This document shows, piece by piece, positions 44,117 through 52,223 of a stretch of 64,000 nucleotides of DNA. This DNA is from SM1-73 sp964588305 (GTDB lineage: Bacteria; Zixibacteria; MSB-5A5; SM1-73): contig CAZPOP010000014.1 of assembly GCA_964588305.1 (NCBI GenBank), positions 1 through 64,000 on the forward strand, read 5' to 3'. How positions within the stretch are numbered: the first letter of the stretch is position 1; each line of letters opens with the position of its first letter. The position numbers were made by a program, and so were the translations under genes. The notes under the pieces are model-generated. The model searched no databases, was not told the origin of the DNA, and saw nothing but the letters and a program-made list of their open reading frames with translations.

Positions 44117-44845
44117 ATGGAAAATCTGTCCTTGTTTCAGGAAAACGTCTCTTTGCTGGCGGCCTTCACTGCCGGACTGATCTCCTTCATCTCGCCCTGC
44201 GTTTTGCCCTTGATCCCTGCATATCTCTCCTTCATCTCCGGTGTTTCGGTTGAGGAGATGAAAAGCCGGGAAAGAAAATCGGACGTGCTGAAAAAGGTGA
44301 GTTTGAACACCGTTTTTTTCATTCTGGGGTTCTCGTTGGTGTTTATAGCTTTGGGTGCCTCGGCCACCTTCGTAGGAGATTTCCTTCTCTCCAAGCTTTC
44401 GATCTTTAACAAGATTGCGGGAGTAATCCTCGTGCTTTTGGGCTTGCATCTTCTGGGAGTATTTCGTTTTCGCTTTTTAAACTATGAAAAGAGATTCCAC
44501 GCCAAAAGCCGACCCTTAGGGCCATTCGGCTCGTTCCTAGTAGGATTGGCCTTCGCCTTTGGGTGGACCCCGTGCATTGGCCCCATACTGGCAGGAATCC
44601 TGCTTATAGCCTCAAATCAGGATACCGTGGCAAAAGGGGTGCTTCTTTTGTCTTCCTATTCTTTAGGACTGGGCATTCCCTTTTTTGTGACCGCGGTGAG
44701 CTTTCACAGCTTTCTATCGGTATTCGGCTGGATAAAGAAGCACTTCCGAACCGTGGAAATCGTAAGCGGTCTGTTTTTGATTGTTATCGGATTTTTGATA
44801 TTCATTGGCTCCTTCAGCGCTCTGACAGGATTTCTGACTCCCTGA
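44117..44845 (+). CDS. ccdA: CcdA/DsbD-type thiol-disulfide membrane transporter
   Basis: This 242-aa protein with six predicted helices has the two cysteine motifs ISPCVLPLIPAYLSF (residue about 30) and GWTPCIGPILAGIL (about 155), the redox-active pair of CcdA. It moves electrons from cytoplasmic thioredoxin to periplasmic thiol proteins, for cytochrome c maturation or disulfide reduction. It is the first gene of the 44-50 kb redox-related cluster, although the DUF6599 gene has its own promoter. The thioredoxin-TPR lipoprotein at 18.98 kb is one possible partner. Confidence 0.92.
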   Translation: MENLSLFQENVSLLAAFTAGLISFISPCVLPLIPAYLSFISGVSVEEMKSRERKSDVLKKVSLNTVFFILGFSLVFIALGASATFVGDFLLSKLSIFNKIAGVILVLLGLHLLGVFRFRFLNYEKRFHAKSRPLGPFGSFLVGLAFAFGWTPCIGPILAGILLIASNQDTVAKGVLLLSSYSLGLGIPFFVTAVSFHSFLSVFGWIKKHFRTVEIVSGLFLIVIGFLIFIGSFSALTGFLTP

Positions 44846-44957
44846 TTTCTTTAGCTTTCTCCTGCCGGAAATCGACAAGTGACGAACCCTGATAGCTCGA
44901 TTGTGTGGATGCTGCACATAAATTACCCACTGCAGAGTCTTTTTGTGTGAAAAGAGA

Positions 44958-44986
44958 TTGACAAAGGCGTTTACAGCAATTATACA
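44958..44986 (+). promoter_or_regulatory. Near-consensus promoter directly abutting a start codon
   Basis: TTGACA at 44958-44963, 17 bp, TATACA at 44981-44986. Only six bases separate the -10 from the ATG at 44993, so the predicted transcript begins at or within a base or two of the start codon. Confidence 0.75.
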
Positions 44987-44992
44987 GATCCG

Positions 44993-45919
44993 ATGAAGTT
45001 GAAAATACTGTCACCCGGTTTGGCGATAATCCTTTTGGGGATCAATGTGAGTTGCTGCCGAGATAACATGAGTAACTTCTTGCCTGCGGGAGGAGATGGC
45101 TGGGTCAAATCCGGTGAGATGGAGGTCTATGATCGCAACAACCTTTTCGACTATATGGATGGCGGAGCGGAGCTTTACCTGGCATATGATTTTCAGAAGC
45201 TGGTGGTGCAGAGATATTCATCCGGCTCCACAGATGCTTCGAAAGGAAACTCAATCACCGTGGAGATATATCAAATGAATTCGTCCCCTGATGCCTATGG
45301 TCTCTTCTCCTTTGACCAGGAAGGGGAGATGGTCGAGCTTGGCCAGAAAGGGGTTTATGGATACGGCCTTTTGAAATTCTGGAAGGACAGATACCTGGTG
45401 AGAATCCTTGGTTCCCAGCCCGATCTGAGAGAAACGATTCTTAGACTGGGCGGAGATGTAGATGAGAAAATCAGGGGCGAAGGCGCGCTTCCGGAGCTTT
45501 TGTCAAAAATCCCGAAAGATGACTTGATCCCGAATTCGGATCATTTCTTCCATAAGCAGATCCTTTTGAACAACCTGTATTTTCTTTCCGATAAAAACAT
45601 TCTCAATCTAACCGATAAGACAGATTGTCTCTTAGCCGATTTCGGGTTCGACGGAGAGACCCTGAAACTTCTTCTAGTTGAATATCCTGACTTAAGCCAG
45701 GCAAAGAACGCTTATCAAAGCTTTAATAACCTCTATTTGAAAGGTGAAGCATCCGAAACAGACAAGATAGTGAAAATAGAGCAAGGGAAATTGGTGGAAG
45801 CGGATCTGAAAGAAAACTATCTTCTGCTGGTCTTTGAGGGCACGGATAGAGATATCGTGCTTCAGCTTCTGGATTCGGTAAAGAATTCCTTAAGGCAAGG
45901 AGGGGTATCGAGCCAGTGA
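44993..45919 (+). CDS. DUF6599-like lipoprotein, probably from a leaderless transcript
   Basis: This 308-aa protein has a signal sequence with a lipobox-like LGINVSC (C21). The LFDYMDGGAELYLAYDF and VEIYQMNSSPDAYGLFSF segments match DUF6599, a family of unknown function in Acidobacteria and related candidate phyla. No cofactor or catalytic motif is visible. No Shine-Dalgarno exists, and the promoter abuts the ATG. It lies between ccdA and the two DUF362 genes, so a link to that redox module is plausible. Confidence 0.75.
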   Translation: MKLKILSPGLAIILLGINVSCCRDNMSNFLPAGGDGWVKSGEMEVYDRNNLFDYMDGGAELYLAYDFQKLVVQRYSSGSTDASKGNSITVEIYQMNSSPDAYGLFSFDQEGEMVELGQKGVYGYGLLKFWKDRYLVRILGSQPDLRETILRLGGDVDEKIRGEGALPELLSKIPKDDLIPNSDHFFHKQILLNNLYFLSDKNILNLTDKTDCLLADFGFDGETLKLLLVEYPDLSQAKNAYQSFNNLYLKGEASETDKIVKIEQGKLVEADLKENYLLLVFEGTDRDIVLQLLDSVKNSLRQGGVSSQ

Positions 45920-45971
45920 GGGTTCGACTTCGCTCTGAGCGATGGTTTTTCTAGCGCAAAATGGTCGTCAA

Positions 45972-45996
45972 GGTCCACCTGAAGGTGGACACTCCA
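45972..45996 (-). repeat. REP-like palindrome, GGAG class
   Basis: On the minus strand GGAG and T are followed by a 7-bp stem GTCCACC/GGTGGAC with loop TTCA. The stem differs from other copies at both strands, so pairing is kept. Confidence 0.7.
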
Positions 45997-46012
45997 CCGT
46001 GGGAGATAAGAA

Positions 46013-47014
46013 ATGAAAAAGAAGGAAGAAAAGACTCTTGACACAATCATTACCCGCCGCGATTTCATGAGAGGGACCGCTTTGGGGACTTTGGGCTTGA
46101 CTCTGGGATTATTTGATGTCGAGAGTTTGGCAATCCCTCCGCCCGTGGCCGAAAAGAGGGGTGACTCCACAGAGCCGGTGAAGAGCAGGACGGTTCTAAT
46201 CCGAAACCAAAAAGTCTTAGGTGATGGCAACGTCGTCGACAAGAAGATACTGGCGGACATGTTAGATAAGGGGATGATGGGATTCGCTGAAACAAAAGAC
46301 GCTGCTTCTGCCTGGAAGGAGTTTTTCCACCCTTCTGACGTCGTGGGAGTGAAGATCAACCTGATGGTGACTCCAACTCACGATGAGCTGATCGAGTTAA
46401 TCGTAGAAAATCTCCTGGGGATCGGAATCAAAGATGAGAACATCTTCGTCTGGGACAGAGATCAGATCGGAGTGGGAAAGAAGGAGATGTTTTCCCGGCC
46501 ACGCCGGTTTGGGTTTGACAAGGATCATTTAAACAAGGTAGTTAAGAAATGCACTGCCCTTATCAACGTCCCGGGAATGAAGAGCCATTGGCTCTCCGGG
46601 GTGGCCCTATCCATAAAGAATTGGGCGGGAGCGGTGAACAACGCCAGAGTGTATCATACCGAAGACTGCTGTTCCAGCTTGGGAGAGCTCTGTACTATCC
46701 CTCAGATTAAGGCAAAGAATCGCCTGATCATAATGGACGCCTTGAGGCCTTTGTTTCATGGTGGTCCTTCTGTAGATCCCAAATATCTGTGGAATTACAA
46801 TGGTCTTATAATCGGAAAGGATCACGCCGCGGCGGACACCATCGCCTTGAAGGTCATCCAGAGACAGAGGAGCCGGTATAAAAGGGAAGAGTGGATGATT
46901 AGCCCACCACCTCTTCATGTCGCTTTGGCTGACATGCGCTATAAGGTCGGCACCAGCGACCTGCGCCTGATAGATTTGGTCAAGTTGGGCTGGCAGAAAG
47001 ATGCTTTAATATAA
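46013..47014 (+). CDS. DUF362 protein with Tat signal, copy 1
   Basis: This 333-aa protein has a twin-arginine signal (TRRDFMRGTALGTLGLTLGLF, residues 14-34), then a DUF362 domain with VVGVKINLMVTPTHDELIELI, NVPGMKSHWLSGVALSIKNW and IIMDALRPLF. DUF362 proteins are poorly characterised and are often fused or adjacent to ferredoxin domains. The Tat signal means the protein folds, and may gain a cofactor, before export. GGGAGAT precedes the ATG. The second DUF362 gene follows 44 bases later. Confidence 0.85.
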   Translation: MKKKEEKTLDTIITRRDFMRGTALGTLGLTLGLFDVESLAIPPPVAEKRGDSTEPVKSRTVLIRNQKVLGDGNVVDKKILADMLDKGMMGFAETKDAASAWKEFFHPSDVVGVKINLMVTPTHDELIELIVENLLGIGIKDENIFVWDRDQIGVGKKEMFSRPRRFGFDKDHLNKVVKKCTALINVPGMKSHWLSGVALSIKNWAGAVNNARVYHTEDCCSSLGELCTIPQIKAKNRLIIMDALRPLFHGGPSVDPKYLWNYNGLIIGKDHAAADTIALKVIQRQRSRYKREEWMISPPPLHVALADMRYKVGTSDLRLIDLVKLGWQKDALI

Positions 47015-47058
47015 CAGGAGTAGCGACACTCTTGTCGCGCTTTTCGATCTCGTAGGTC

Positions 47059-47988
47059 ATGCAAATGAAACAGAAACTCACCCGCAGGGACTTCATCCAA
47101 GGTTCGATGGGGGCAGCTTTTCTTCTCGGTTTGCCTAATCTTGCCTGGGGAGAGGTCTTTGGCCCGTTTCCCCCAGAAGAGAGCTTTCCGGATTTGGCGG
47201 TGGTCACAGACGGCACTCCGGCTGCTATGGCCCGCAAGGTTATGGAGCTTTTGGGCGGGATGAAGAAATTCGTCTCCAGGGGCGACATTGTCGTGGTCAA
47301 GCCCAATATCGGCTGGGATAGAAATCCAGAGCAGGCGGCTTGTACCAATCCAGACGTTGTTGCGGAGGTGGTGACGATGTGCTTAGAATGCGGTGCCAAG
47401 AAGGTGAAGCTTTTCGACCGCAGCTGTAATACCGCCTCCCGCTGTTACGAAAACTCGGGCATAGACAAGGCGGCATCCGAGGCCGGAGCAGAGGTGAGCT
47501 TTGTGGTGGATGCCGGTTTTTCGAAAATGGAGTTCCCCCAGGGACAGGTTCTAAAAAAATGGGAGATGTATAAACCGGCCATTGAGGCAGACGTTTTGAT
47601 CAATGTCCCCATTGCCAAGAATCATGGGCTATCCAAATTAACCCTGGGTATGAAGAACCTGATGGGCATCATGGGAGGGGACAGAGGGAAGATACACTGG
47701 AAGATTGACGACAAGTTGGCTGATCTGGCAAATTTTGTCAGGCCACAGTTGACCATTCTGGACGCCTATAGAATCTTGGTCAAAAACGGTCCGCAGGGTG
47801 GAAGCTTGAAAGATGTAAGGGAAATAAAGACCATAGCCGCTGGAAAAGACATTGCGACGGTGGATGCTTATGGAGCCACTCTCTTCGATATGAAACCAAC
47901 AGATCTGGGCTATGTGGTCAAGGCAAACAAATTCGGCCTGGGTGAAATTGATTTAAGTAAAGTGAACATTAAGAAGGTGAGCCTATAA
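47059..47988 (+). CDS. DUF362 protein with Tat signal, copy 2
   Basis: This 309-aa paralogue has a Tat signal (TRRDFIQGSMGAAFLLGLP, residues 8-26). Its domain contains DIVVVKPNIGWDRNPEQAACTNPDV, then NVPIAKNHGLSKLTLGMKNLMG and LTILDAYRI. It is closer to the classic DUF362 consensus than copy 1. Four cysteines near CLECGAKKVKLFDRSC and CYENSG could bind a metal. A GTAG-headed hairpin GCGACA/TGTCGC (47020-47036) lies between the copies. A polyferredoxin gene follows 274 bases downstream. Confidence 0.87.
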   Translation: MQMKQKLTRRDFIQGSMGAAFLLGLPNLAWGEVFGPFPPEESFPDLAVVTDGTPAAMARKVMELLGGMKKFVSRGDIVVVKPNIGWDRNPEQAACTNPDVVAEVVTMCLECGAKKVKLFDRSCNTASRCYENSGIDKAASEAGAEVSFVVDAGFSKMEFPQGQVLKKWEMYKPAIEADVLINVPIAKNHGLSKLTLGMKNLMGIMGGDRGKIHWKIDDKLADLANFVRPQLTILDAYRILVKNGPQGGSLKDVREIKTIAAGKDIATVDAYGATLFDMKPTDLGYVVKANKFGLGEIDLSKVNIKKVSL

Positions 47989-48064
47989 GTGGAAAATGTC
48001 ACCGTCTTGGAATCATCCCGCGAATAGTGAATGATATCTCTGAAAAGGCGGTTAAGCGGTTTGT

Positions 48065-48089
48065 TGGAGTGTTCACCTTTAGGTGAACC
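48065..48089 (+). repeat. REP-like palindrome, GGAG class
   Basis: GGAG and T are followed by a 7-bp stem GTTCACC/GGTGAAC with loop TTTA. It is downstream of the second DUF362 gene. Confidence 0.72.
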
Positions 48090-48145
48090 AGATGTTGCTT
48101 TTATTCTTTTCCCGGAAACCACGATGTCGAGGATAAGAGGTTTTT

Positions 48146-48170
48146 GGTCAAGCTGAAGCTTGACACTCCA
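48146..48170 (-). repeat. REP-like palindrome, GGAG class, reverse orientation
   Basis: On the minus strand GGAG and T are followed by a 7-bp stem GTCAAGC/GCTTGAC with loop TTCA. With the copy at 48065 it makes an inverted pair 56 bases apart. Confidence 0.72.
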
Positions 48171-48262
48171 AGAGAGCCTTTTTCAACGCTCTCCGGATAA
48201 AGTCTTGGATGGTTTGCGTTTCGGGTACAGGGCATGAGGCCTTTATAGATTGAGGGGAAAAT

Positions 48263-49777
48263 TTGAAAACAGTCCGACGGATTTCGCAGATATTCTTTTT
48301 TCTGTTCTTCCTCCTTCTTTTCCTTTCCGCCACCTATCCTTTGAAGTTCAAAATTCCGGTCGACTTTTTCTTCAGACTGGATCCCCTGCTGGCCATCTCC
48401 TCTATGGTTTCGGCTCGCGCTTTCATCAGTGCTTTCATCTGGGCTTTCTTCATACTGATCTTGACCGTTGTTCTGGGGAGGTTTTTTTGCGGATGGATTT
48501 GCCCTTTGGGTACAACCTTAGATTCGGTCAGCTTCGTCTTCAAGAACAAGGTTGGAAGAAGTTACAAGAAGCTCAGATGGCTCAAATATTCGATTTTAGT
48601 CTTTCTCTTGATCGGTGCGGTTTTCTCGTCTCAACTGGTCTGGTTTTTTGACCCGATAGCTTTGATCGCCAGGTCGTTAACCTTGACAATCTTCCCCATA
48701 GCAACACTGATCGCGAACACTCTATTCGGTCTGTTATTCAACCTAGATTCTCTGCAGGCCCCGCTCATCAAAGTCCAGGGTTTGCTCTCATCCACGTTTT
48801 TGCCCGACGAGCTAACCTTTTTCCGAATGTCAGGTTGGGTTTTGTTGATCTTTTTGGCTATAGTAGCTGCTGAATTTGTCTCCCGCAGATTCTGGTGTCG
48901 GAATCTCTGTCCTTTGGGCGCGCTTCTGGCTGTCTTCTCCAAATTTCAGTTTCTCAGAAGAAAGGTGAAGGCAGAGTGCACCGCGTGCGGTGATTGTGAG
49001 AGGATTTGTAAGATGGACGCGATTAGAGATGATTTCAAATCCACTGACGACGCGGAATGCATCCAGTGCTTCAACTGTGTGAAAGCATGTCCTCCCTCTG
49101 TTACCAAGATCAACTTTAGGGGAGAAAGGAAGCCTTATAAATTTGATTTCAAAAGAAGAAGAGTTATCACATCCACCTTTGCCGGGCTGGCTTCGGTGGG
49201 CATATTGAAGACAAGTTTTATAAGCAGAAATTCCAAGGCAAATCTGATCCGACCACCGGGAGCAAGGGAGGAAAACGATTTTCTGGACAGGTGCATCCGC
49301 TGTCACAAGTGCATCAAGGTTTGTTCCGCTTCCGGCAGATTTTTACAGCCGTCATTCCTGGAAGGGGGATTGGAGGGGATGTGGACCCCCGTGGGAGTTG
49401 CCCGTTATGGTTACTGTGAGTTCAACTGCGTGATGTGCATGGAAGTCTGCCCCACCGATGCCATTCACGAACTGGACGTGGAGACCAAGAAGAAAACGGT
49501 AATTGGCTTAGCCTACATCGACAGGAACAGATGCATTCCCTGGTACAAAAACGAAGACTGCATAGTCTGCCAGGAGCACTGCCCCACCCCGCAAAAGGCA
49601 ATCGAACTGAAGCAGGAGAAAGTAATTCACTTTGACGGATCGGAGAGATCGGTCAAGCGTCCCTATGTGAGAGAGGATTTGTGCATTGGCTGTGGAATCT
49701 GCGAAACCAAATGCCCAATCGAGGGAAAATCCGCCATAATCGTCACTCCTCAGGGCGAACAAAGGTGGAGTGATTGA
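48263..49777 (+). CDS. NapH/MauN-like membrane polyferredoxin
   Basis: The 504-aa protein has four or five membrane helices in its first 230 residues, with two CxxxCP motifs (FCGWICPLG near 75 and WCRNLCPLG near 215). Four or more [4Fe-4S]-type cysteine clusters follow: CTACGDCERICK, CIQCFNCVKACP, CIRCHKCIKVC, CVMCMEVCP, CIVCQEHCP and CIGCGICETKCP. Such proteins pass electrons between the quinone pool and periplasmic or cytoplasmic partners. The TTG start has GAGGGG upstream. It follows the two Tat-exported DUF362 genes, suggesting one electron-transfer unit. Confidence 0.88.
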   Translation: MKTVRRISQIFFFLFFLLLFLSATYPLKFKIPVDFFFRLDPLLAISSMVSARAFISAFIWAFFILILTVVLGRFFCGWICPLGTTLDSVSFVFKNKVGRSYKKLRWLKYSILVFLLIGAVFSSQLVWFFDPIALIARSLTLTIFPIATLIANTLFGLLFNLDSLQAPLIKVQGLLSSTFLPDELTFFRMSGWVLLIFLAIVAAEFVSRRFWCRNLCPLGALLAVFSKFQFLRRKVKAECTACGDCERICKMDAIRDDFKSTDDAECIQCFNCVKACPPSVTKINFRGERKPYKFDFKRRRVITSTFAGLASVGILKTSFISRNSKANLIRPPGAREENDFLDRCIRCHKCIKVCSASGRFLQPSFLEGGLEGMWTPVGVARYGYCEFNCVMCMEVCPTDAIHELDVETKKKTVIGLAYIDRNRCIPWYKNEDCIVCQEHCPTPQKAIELKQEKVIHFDGSERSVKRPYVREDLCIGCGICETKCPIEGKSAIIVTPQGEQRWSD

Positions 49778-49820
49778 TCTTAGGTCGTCCGATGCCAACG
49801 AAACTTTGCGGCAACAACCT

Positions 49821-49870
49821 GGAGTATCCCGCTTAGCGGGATCAAGGTAAAGCTAAAGCTTTACACTCCA
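49821..49870. repeat. BIME-like inverted pair of GGAG-class REPs, copy A
   Basis: The forward unit has GGAG, T, a 7-bp stem ATCCCGC/GCGGGAT and loop TTA (49821-49842). The reverse unit has stem GTAAAGC/GCTTTAC, loop TAAA, A and CTCC (49847-49869). A near copy occurs in the same orientation at 50161-50210. Confidence 0.75.
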
Positions 49871-49914
49871 GAATCGGTTTTCCTTCTAACCGGCTTTGGA
49901 CACGCAAAAAACTC

Positions 49915-50044
49915 TTGCTTTTGTCTGCAGAAATTCGTAGAATACAGTAGGGAGACTTAGAAGCCGAACAGGGAGCTCAGATACAACTAACGTTTGAGAG
50001 AATCCTTTATCTACCGCCTCTTATTCGTGATAGTCTGAGCTCCC
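49915..50044 (+). ncRNA. Candidate small structured RNA
   Basis: TTGCTT (49915-49920), 17 bp and TAGAAT (49938-49943) make a possible promoter. Shortly after, an 11-bp perfect inverted repeat GGGAGCTCAGA (49971-49981) and TCTGAGCTCCC (50034-50044) closes a 52-base loop. No convincing ORF lies here, no T tract follows, and the region sits between two direct BIME copies. It may be a small RNA or simply an inverted repeat. The rest of the 49778-50222 gap shows nothing else. Confidence 0.3.
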
Positions 50045-50160
50045 CCTCTAATGGTGATCTTGAGCCCACAAACCGATCCTAACAAAATTTCGGTTATTCC
50101 CCTCCGGTCGGAATCCAATCCTCAAAACTTATTCGAGAGAGGAGCAATTAAGGAGAGCCT

Positions 50161-50210
50161 GGAGCACGCCGCTTAAGCGGGATCAAGGTAAAGCTAAAGC
50201 TTTACACTCC
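50161..50210. repeat. BIME-like pair of GGAG-class REPs, copy B
   Basis: The forward unit is degenerate (GGAG, then CCGCTT/AAGCGG pairing). The reverse unit is identical to that of copy A (stem GTAAAGC/GCTTTAC, loop TAAA, CTCC head). It ends 12 bases before the clpX stop codon and may form the 3' end of the clpX messenger. Confidence 0.72.
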
Positions 50211-50222
50211 AGGACACAATTG

Positions 50223-51494
50223 TCAGGCGATTTTCTTCTTCTTTTCTTTTTTGGGGAGATAAACAGGTTGGGCTTTATTCAAAATCACTTCTTCGGTGAT
50301 AACACATTCTCTTACGTCTTTTCGGGAGGGCATCTCATACATCACATCCAGCATAGCTTCTTCCAAGATCGATCTTAAGGCTCTGGCTCCGGTACCCCTC
50401 TTTTGTGCCTTCTCTACCACCGTCTTCAAAGCCTCTGGCGAGAAGGTGAGTTTGATCCCCTCCATCTCAAAGAATTTCTTGTACTGTTTGGTCAAAGCAT
50501 TTTTGGGTCTTTGGAGGATATCCATAAGCTGATCCGAGTTGAGTTCATCCAGGGCACACATGACGGGTATTCTTCCTGCCAGTTCCGGAATCAGTCCGTA
50601 TTTCACCAGATCATCCGGCTCTACTAAATTCAGCATTTCACCCTTTTTCTTCTTTCCCTTGCCGGAAATATCCGCACCGAACCCCATTACTTTGCGGCCC
50701 ACTCTGGCCTCGATGATTTTGTCCAGTCCGTCGAAGCCGCCCCCGCAGATGAACAGAATGTCCTTGGTGTTTACCTGGATGTAGCTTTGCTCCGGATGCT
50801 TCCTGCCTCCTTGCGGAGGCACGTTGGAGATCGTACCTTCCAGAATCTTCAACAGGGCCTGCTGCACGCCCTCACCCGAGACATCACGAGTAATAGACGG
50901 GCTGTCCTGCTTTCGGGCGATTTTATCTATCTCATCTATGTATATTATCCCCTTTTCTGCCTTGGCCAGATTGTAATCGGCCGCCTGAAGCAGGCGAACC
51001 AGAATATTCTCTACATCCTCTCCCACGTATCCTGCCTCGGTTAGAGCAGTGGCATCCGCTATGGAGAACGGAACGTGCAGCATCCTGGCCAGAGTTTGAG
51101 CTAAGAGGGTTTTTCCTGTGCCGGTGGGACCTAAAACCAGGATATTGCTTTTTTCCAGCTCCACCTCGTCGTTTTTCAAAGGGTAAAAGACCCTTTTGTA
51201 GTGATTGTAGACCGCCACCGAGATGGACTTCTTTGCCCGTTCCTGTCCGATCACATACAGGTCCAGAAACTCCTTTATCTGACTGGGTTTGGGAAGCCGG
51301 ATGCTCTTCCCTTCCTTCTTTGCAGTGGTTTCCTTGTCCAGAAACTTCTGGCACGTCTGCACGCACTGCTCGCAAATGAAAGCATCGATTCCGGAAAAAA
51401 GTTTTTTGGCCTGCTTGGTTCCTCTTCCACAGAAGGAACATCTCTGCTTCCCGGACGTCAGTCCCCTTTGATTATTCTTTTGATCTGATCCCAT
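50223..51494 (-). CDS. clpX: ClpX ATP-dependent unfoldase
   Basis: At 423 aa this is full-length ClpX. The zinc-binding domain has C19, C22, C41 and C44. Walker A is GPTGTGKT at 122-129, and IYIDEIDKIARK holds Walker B. A GYVGEDVE loop and a RIPV pore region are also present. It unfolds tagged proteins for ClpP. The order tig-clpP-clpX on the minus strand is the common bacterial arrangement. clpX starts 87 bases after the clpP stop. Confidence 0.96.
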   Translation of the reverse strand: MGSDQKNNQRGLTSGKQRCSFCGRGTKQAKKLFSGIDAFICEQCVQTCQKFLDKETTAKKEGKSIRLPKPSQIKEFLDLYVIGQERAKKSISVAVYNHYKRVFYPLKNDEVELEKSNILVLGPTGTGKTLLAQTLARMLHVPFSIADATALTEAGYVGEDVENILVRLLQAADYNLAKAEKGIIYIDEIDKIARKQDSPSITRDVSGEGVQQALLKILEGTISNVPPQGGRKHPEQSYIQVNTKDILFICGGGFDGLDKIIEARVGRKVMGFGADISGKGKKKKGEMLNLVEPDDLVKYGLIPELAGRIPVMCALDELNSDQLMDILQRPKNALTKQYKKFFEMEGIKLTFSPEALKTVVEKAQKRGTGARALRSILEEAMLDVMYEMPSRKDVRECVITEEVILNKAQPVYLPKKEKKKKIA

Positions 51495-51581
51495 TTTCTA
51501 TTCACTCAACCTGTTAAGACAAGAATGAGCTTCCATCTACCGTGTTTGTTTACCTAATAAAACCTTTGAACCTTCCAACCG

Positions 51582-52169
51582 CTATCTCGCTTTCTTCTCG
51601 AAGACATCATCTATCAGACCGTACTCTTTTGCCTCTTCTGCGGACATGAAAAAGTTTCTGTCGGTGTCCTTTTCGATTTTGTTCATGGATTGCCCGGTAT
51701 GCTTGACCAGAAGCTCGTTTACCTTTCTCTTCACCAACAGAAGCTCCTTGGTGTGAATCTCTATGTCTGACACCTGTCCCTGTACTCCTCCCCAGGGTTG
51801 GTGGATCATGATTCGGGAGTGAGGCAAAGCTCCCCTTTTTCCATTAGTGCCAGCGGCCAAAAGCAGGGCTCCCATGCTGGCCGCCTGTCCCACACAGGTG
51901 GTGGCCACGTCCGGCTTGACAAACTGAATGGTATCGTAAATGGCCAATCCCGACGGGACGAATCCGCCCGGACTGTTAATGTAAATATTTATGTCCTTCT
52001 CCGGATCGTCGGCCTCCAAGAACAGCATCTGGGCAATCACCAGATTTGCCAGGATATCGTTTATGGCGGTTCCGATGAAGATTATCCGGTCCTTGAGAAG
52101 GCGGGAAAAGATGTCGTATGCCCTCTCGCCTCTCCCCGTCTGTTCGATAACGTATGGAACCAAGGTCAT
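51582..52169 (-). CDS. clpP: ClpP serine protease subunit
   Basis: The 195-aa protein has the catalytic triad S98 (GQAASMGA), H123 (MIHQPWGG) and D168 (IEKDTDRNFFM). The frame is open to 52202, but the ATG at 52169 has AAAGGAAA upstream and gives the family length and N-terminus (LVPYVIEQTGRGERAYDI). It degrades proteins fed by ClpX. Confidence 0.96.
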   Translation of the reverse strand: MTLVPYVIEQTGRGERAYDIFSRLLKDRIIFIGTAINDILANLVIAQMLFLEADDPEKDINIYINSPGGFVPSGLAIYDTIQFVKPDVATTCVGQAASMGALLLAAGTNGKRGALPHSRIMIHQPWGGVQGQVSDIEIHTKELLLVKRKVNELLVKHTGQSMNKIEKDTDRNFFMSAEEAKEYGLIDDVFEKKAR

Positions 52170-52223
52170 ATGGTTTCCTTTCTGGTTGGGTTTTCCCTTC
52201 ACATAATTTATCTAGACTTAAAA

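Noticed and set aside
49915..50044. 6S RNA
   Set aside because: The 11-bp stem closes only about 52 bases, far shorter than 6S RNA with its large central bubble.
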